Assembly (NCBI RefSeq): GCF_003265345.1
Contig: NZ_QFWW01000004.1
Location: forward strand, 318,774 to 382,773
Source of the DNA: Lentzea terrae
Lineage (GTDB): Bacteria; Actinomycetota; Actinomycetes; Mycobacteriales; Pseudonocardiaceae
Reading direction: 5' to 3'
Length of the DNA stretch: 64,000 nt
Shown: positions 62,697 to 64,000 of the stretch, piece after piece
Layout of the letters: every line of letters begins with the position of its first letter
How positions within the stretch are numbered: position 1 is the first letter of the stretch
Made by a program: the position numbers and the translations under genes
Notes under the pieces: model-generated
Database searches by the model: none
What the model saw: only the letters and a program-made list of their open reading frames with translations
What the model was told of the DNA's origin: nothing

Positions 62697-62731
62697 GGCC
62701 CGGTTCGCCGTTTTGGCGGGCCGGGCCTTTT
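62697..62731 (+). terminator. Rho-independent terminator after groEL
   Basis: GGCCCGGTTCGCC-GTTTT-GGCGGGCCGGGCC then TTTT: an imperfect 13-bp GC-rich stem with a T run, 24 bp after the groEL stop. Confidence 0.85.
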
Positions 62732-62877
62732 GGTGTTCTGGGGCGGGCGGTGGTCACCTTGCACTGGTGCGCGCCGGTTCCAGAGGGGTTGGTCGCCAAT
62801 GCGGTTTGGTCGCGTTCCAGCGTGGTTGCTCAGGCAGTCGGACGGGCTTTGGTTGCGTCATCGCCGCTTCGCGACGA

Positions 62878-63005
62878 TTGCGATTGGGGCTTGACTTCGG
62901 GGCCCTTTCGAGGCGCTTTGTCAGGCGGAAAAGGTCGGATGCTTCGCACCCGCCTGATCCCGAAAAGGGTAGCACCTCGATCCCAAAGTCAAGCCCCAAT
63001 CGCAA
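62878..63005. repeat. Large nested hairpin element with 20-bp perfect arms
   Basis: A 20-bp arm TTGCGATTGGGGCTTGACTT (62878-62897) is repeated exactly inverted at 62986-63005. Within the 88-nt loop are CCCTTTCG/CGAAAAGGG and TCAGGCGG (62921-62928)/CCGCCTGA (62950-62957), so the whole 128 bp folds into one long stem. Short frames on both strands through it are low-complexity. It looks like a MITE/REP-like element. The surrounding gap 62732-63202 is otherwise empty except the promoter before 63203. Confidence 0.75.
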
Positions 63006-63189
63006 GGGTGCGTGGTCGCGTTGGGTTGTTCGTCTCGCGTCATTACCGGTTTCCCGCGTTCGCAATGCGCAACACGGCTCGGCTTCGCCATCGCCGCTTG
63101 CCTTCGGCTTCACGCGATATCTGGGGTGGGGCGGGTTGGTTCACTCGATTGTGCTTGACTTAGCGAGTTATTGTTTTGTGATCTTGCGC

Positions 63190-63195
63190 TATAGT
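63190..63195 (+). promoter_or_regulatory. -10 promoter box TATAGT for a leaderless gene
   Basis: TATAGT ends 7 nt before the GTG at 63203, so transcription would start at or next to the start codon. The AT-rich stretch 63145-63195 stands out from the local GC content. No -35 box lies at normal spacing. Confidence 0.5.
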
Positions 63196-63202
63196 GGAAC
63201 AC

Positions 63203-64000
63203 GTGAGCGAAACCCGACTTCTGTCCACCGGCGAGCTGCTTAGCAGTGTTGTCGCGGAGGTGACGGAAATCCGGGTTCGCGAATCTGCGGTGATGCAGAA
63301 AATCGCCGAGTTGGATCGGCGCGGGGCCGCATCCGAGCTGGGTTACAAGAATCTGGTTCAGGTGCTGCGGCATGCGGTGCGCTGGGATGCGAACACGGCC
63401 AAGAAATGGGTCGTGAACGCTTCGCTGCTGAGTCGGGAGATCACGCCGACCGGCAGCGAACTTGACGCCGAGCTGCCGGTCACGGCCGAGGCGGTGGCCG
63501 AGGGTGCGCTGTCGCTGGAGCATGTCGCGGTGGTGGCCCAGGTCATGCAGGACCTGCCCGCCGAGGTCGAGGGCTTGGTCGTGGACTATGCCCGCGACTA
63601 CGAGCCGATGGCGGTGCGCAAGTTCGGCAAGGACCTGGCCTACGGGCTCTACCAGAACGACCCCGAGCCCCGTGATGCCGAGCCCGCACGGCAGGGCAAT
63701 GAGCATGTGATGCGGTGGGAGAACGGTCGGCTGGTGATCCGGGCGAAGCTGGACGCGGTGACCGGCGCGAAGTACGAGGCGCTGCTCGATCCGCTGGCCA
63801 AGCCCCGCCCGGAAACGCCAGAGGAAGGCCCGGACCTGCGTTCCCGCGCCGAACGCGAAGGCGACGCCCTGGCCGACCTGGTCGACCTGCTGCTGCGCGC
63901 CGATCAGTTGCCCGAGCACGGCGGCGAACCGGTCACGCTGACCCTGACGATGCGCTACGACGACCTCGCCAACCAGGTCGGGCAGGCCACCCTGGACAAC
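63203..64000 (+). CDS. DUF222 protein, HNH-endonuclease family (C-terminus beyond the window)
   Basis: Open from GTG 63203 to the right edge, 266 codons without a stop. The DUF222 domain is plain: VMQKIAELDRRGAASELGY near residue 30, LVQVLRHAVRWDANTAKKWV, GALSLEHVAVVAQVMQDLP and RAKLDAVTGAKYEALLDPL. In full-length members an HNH nuclease motif follows near residue 350, beyond the window. Such genes (REP13E12-like in mycobacteria) occur in many copies per genome and are suspected mobile or homing elements. No ribosome binding site precedes it, so the transcript is probably leaderless. Confidence 0.88.
   Translation, partial: MSETRLLSTGELLSSVVAEVTEIRVRESAVMQKIAELDRRGAASELGYKNLVQVLRHAVRWDANTAKKWVVNASLLSREITPTGSELDAELPVTAEAVAEGALSLEHVAVVAQVMQDLPAEVEGLVVDYARDYEPMAVRKFGKDLAYGLYQNDPEPRDAEPARQGNEHVMRWENGRLVIRAKLDAVTGAKYEALLDPLAKPRPETPEEGPDLRSRAEREGDALADLVDLLLRADQLPEHGGEPVTLTLTMRYDDLANQVGQATLDN

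Noticed and set aside
62754..63113. Short frames on both strands between groEL and the DUF222 gene
   Set aside because: They read through the inverted-repeat element and have no ribosome binding sites or family-like sequence.
63155..63195. Classical promoter with TTGACT (63155-63160) as -35 and TATAGT as -10
   Set aside because: The spacing of 29 nt is far too long for a sigma-70-type promoter.

Overview
The window is 64 kb of high-GC, densely packed actinobacterial chromosome. Several features point to the Pseudonocardiaceae (Lentzea, Lechevalieria, Saccharothrix or a close relative): frequent GTG and TTG starts, 1-4 bp stop/start overlaps, DUF397, DUF3558 and DUF3159 proteins, a YbaB/EspC/CpnT-like type VII secretion cassette, a DasR/DasABC locus and an alpha-lytic-type protease. 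The genus is an inference; no rRNA or tRNA gene was seen. The right half keeps the gene order of Mycobacterium tuberculosis Rv0414c-Rv0440 (thiE-thiO-thiS-thiG ... thiD-thiC ... def-DUF3263-LytR_C ... AAA ATPase-pssA-psd-moeA ... groEL2), broken by lineage-specific insertions. It is therefore core chromosome, while the left half is mostly catabolic and accessory.

Layout. 0-1.9 kb: start of a ROK regulator, a DUF3159 membrane protein, a DUF3558 lipoprotein and an orphan DUF397 protein. 1.9-5.2 kb (minus): a four-gene type VII secretion-type operon (YbaB, EspC-like, CpnT-N-like, membrane protein). Its first ribosome binding site lies in a hairpin, and an in-frame TGA is followed by coding-like sequence. 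5.2-9.0 kb: a GlcNAc/MurNAc-type kinase and a secreted subtilase. 9.1-17.7 kb: a nine-gene operon with every step of non-phosphorylative L-fucose (6-deoxyhexose) oxidation to pyruvate and lactate, plus a ribose-type ABC importer, behind a palindromic operator. 17.7-20.0 kb: dapA, a divergent LysR regulator and a hypothetical gene.

20.0-29.9 kb is an amino-sugar island: FadR-type regulator, nagA with a DasR (dre) site, a serine hydrolase with a structured leader, a SIS-domain sugar-phosphate enzyme, GH3 N-acetylglucosaminidase, DasCBA-type importer with its own dre site, and dasR itself. Together these would import chitobiose-like sugars, split them inside the cell, deacetylate and deaminate them, with DasR closing the loop. 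The ABC ATPase is missing and is presumably a shared MsiK.

29.9-36.8 kb: MFS exporter, methyltransferase, a tandem pair of threonine dehydratase paralogues, a small membrane protein, and a secreted S1 protease preceded by a leader with a 37-codon ORF and two hairpins. 36.8-47.1 kb: thiamine biosynthesis in two blocks (thiE/thiOSG and thiDC), each with a TPP riboswitch, around an AAA-ATPase regulator and several regulator/enzyme pairs. 47.1-59.3 kb: zinc-ribbon protein, LysE exporter, aldo/keto reductase, peptide deformylase, DUF3263/LytR_C pair, a MarR/VOC pair with two clear operators, a Cdc48-like ATPase, phosphatidylethanolamine synthesis genes pssA and psd, an M48 protease, moeA and an AIM24 protein. 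59.3-62.7 kb: cold-shock gene with a 13-codon leader ORF, a non-RD Ser/Thr kinase, and groEL behind two CIRCE elements. 62.7-64 kb: terminator, a large hairpin repeat, and a leaderless DUF222/HNH-family gene that runs off the end.

No CRISPR array, transposase, insertion sequence or prophage was seen.
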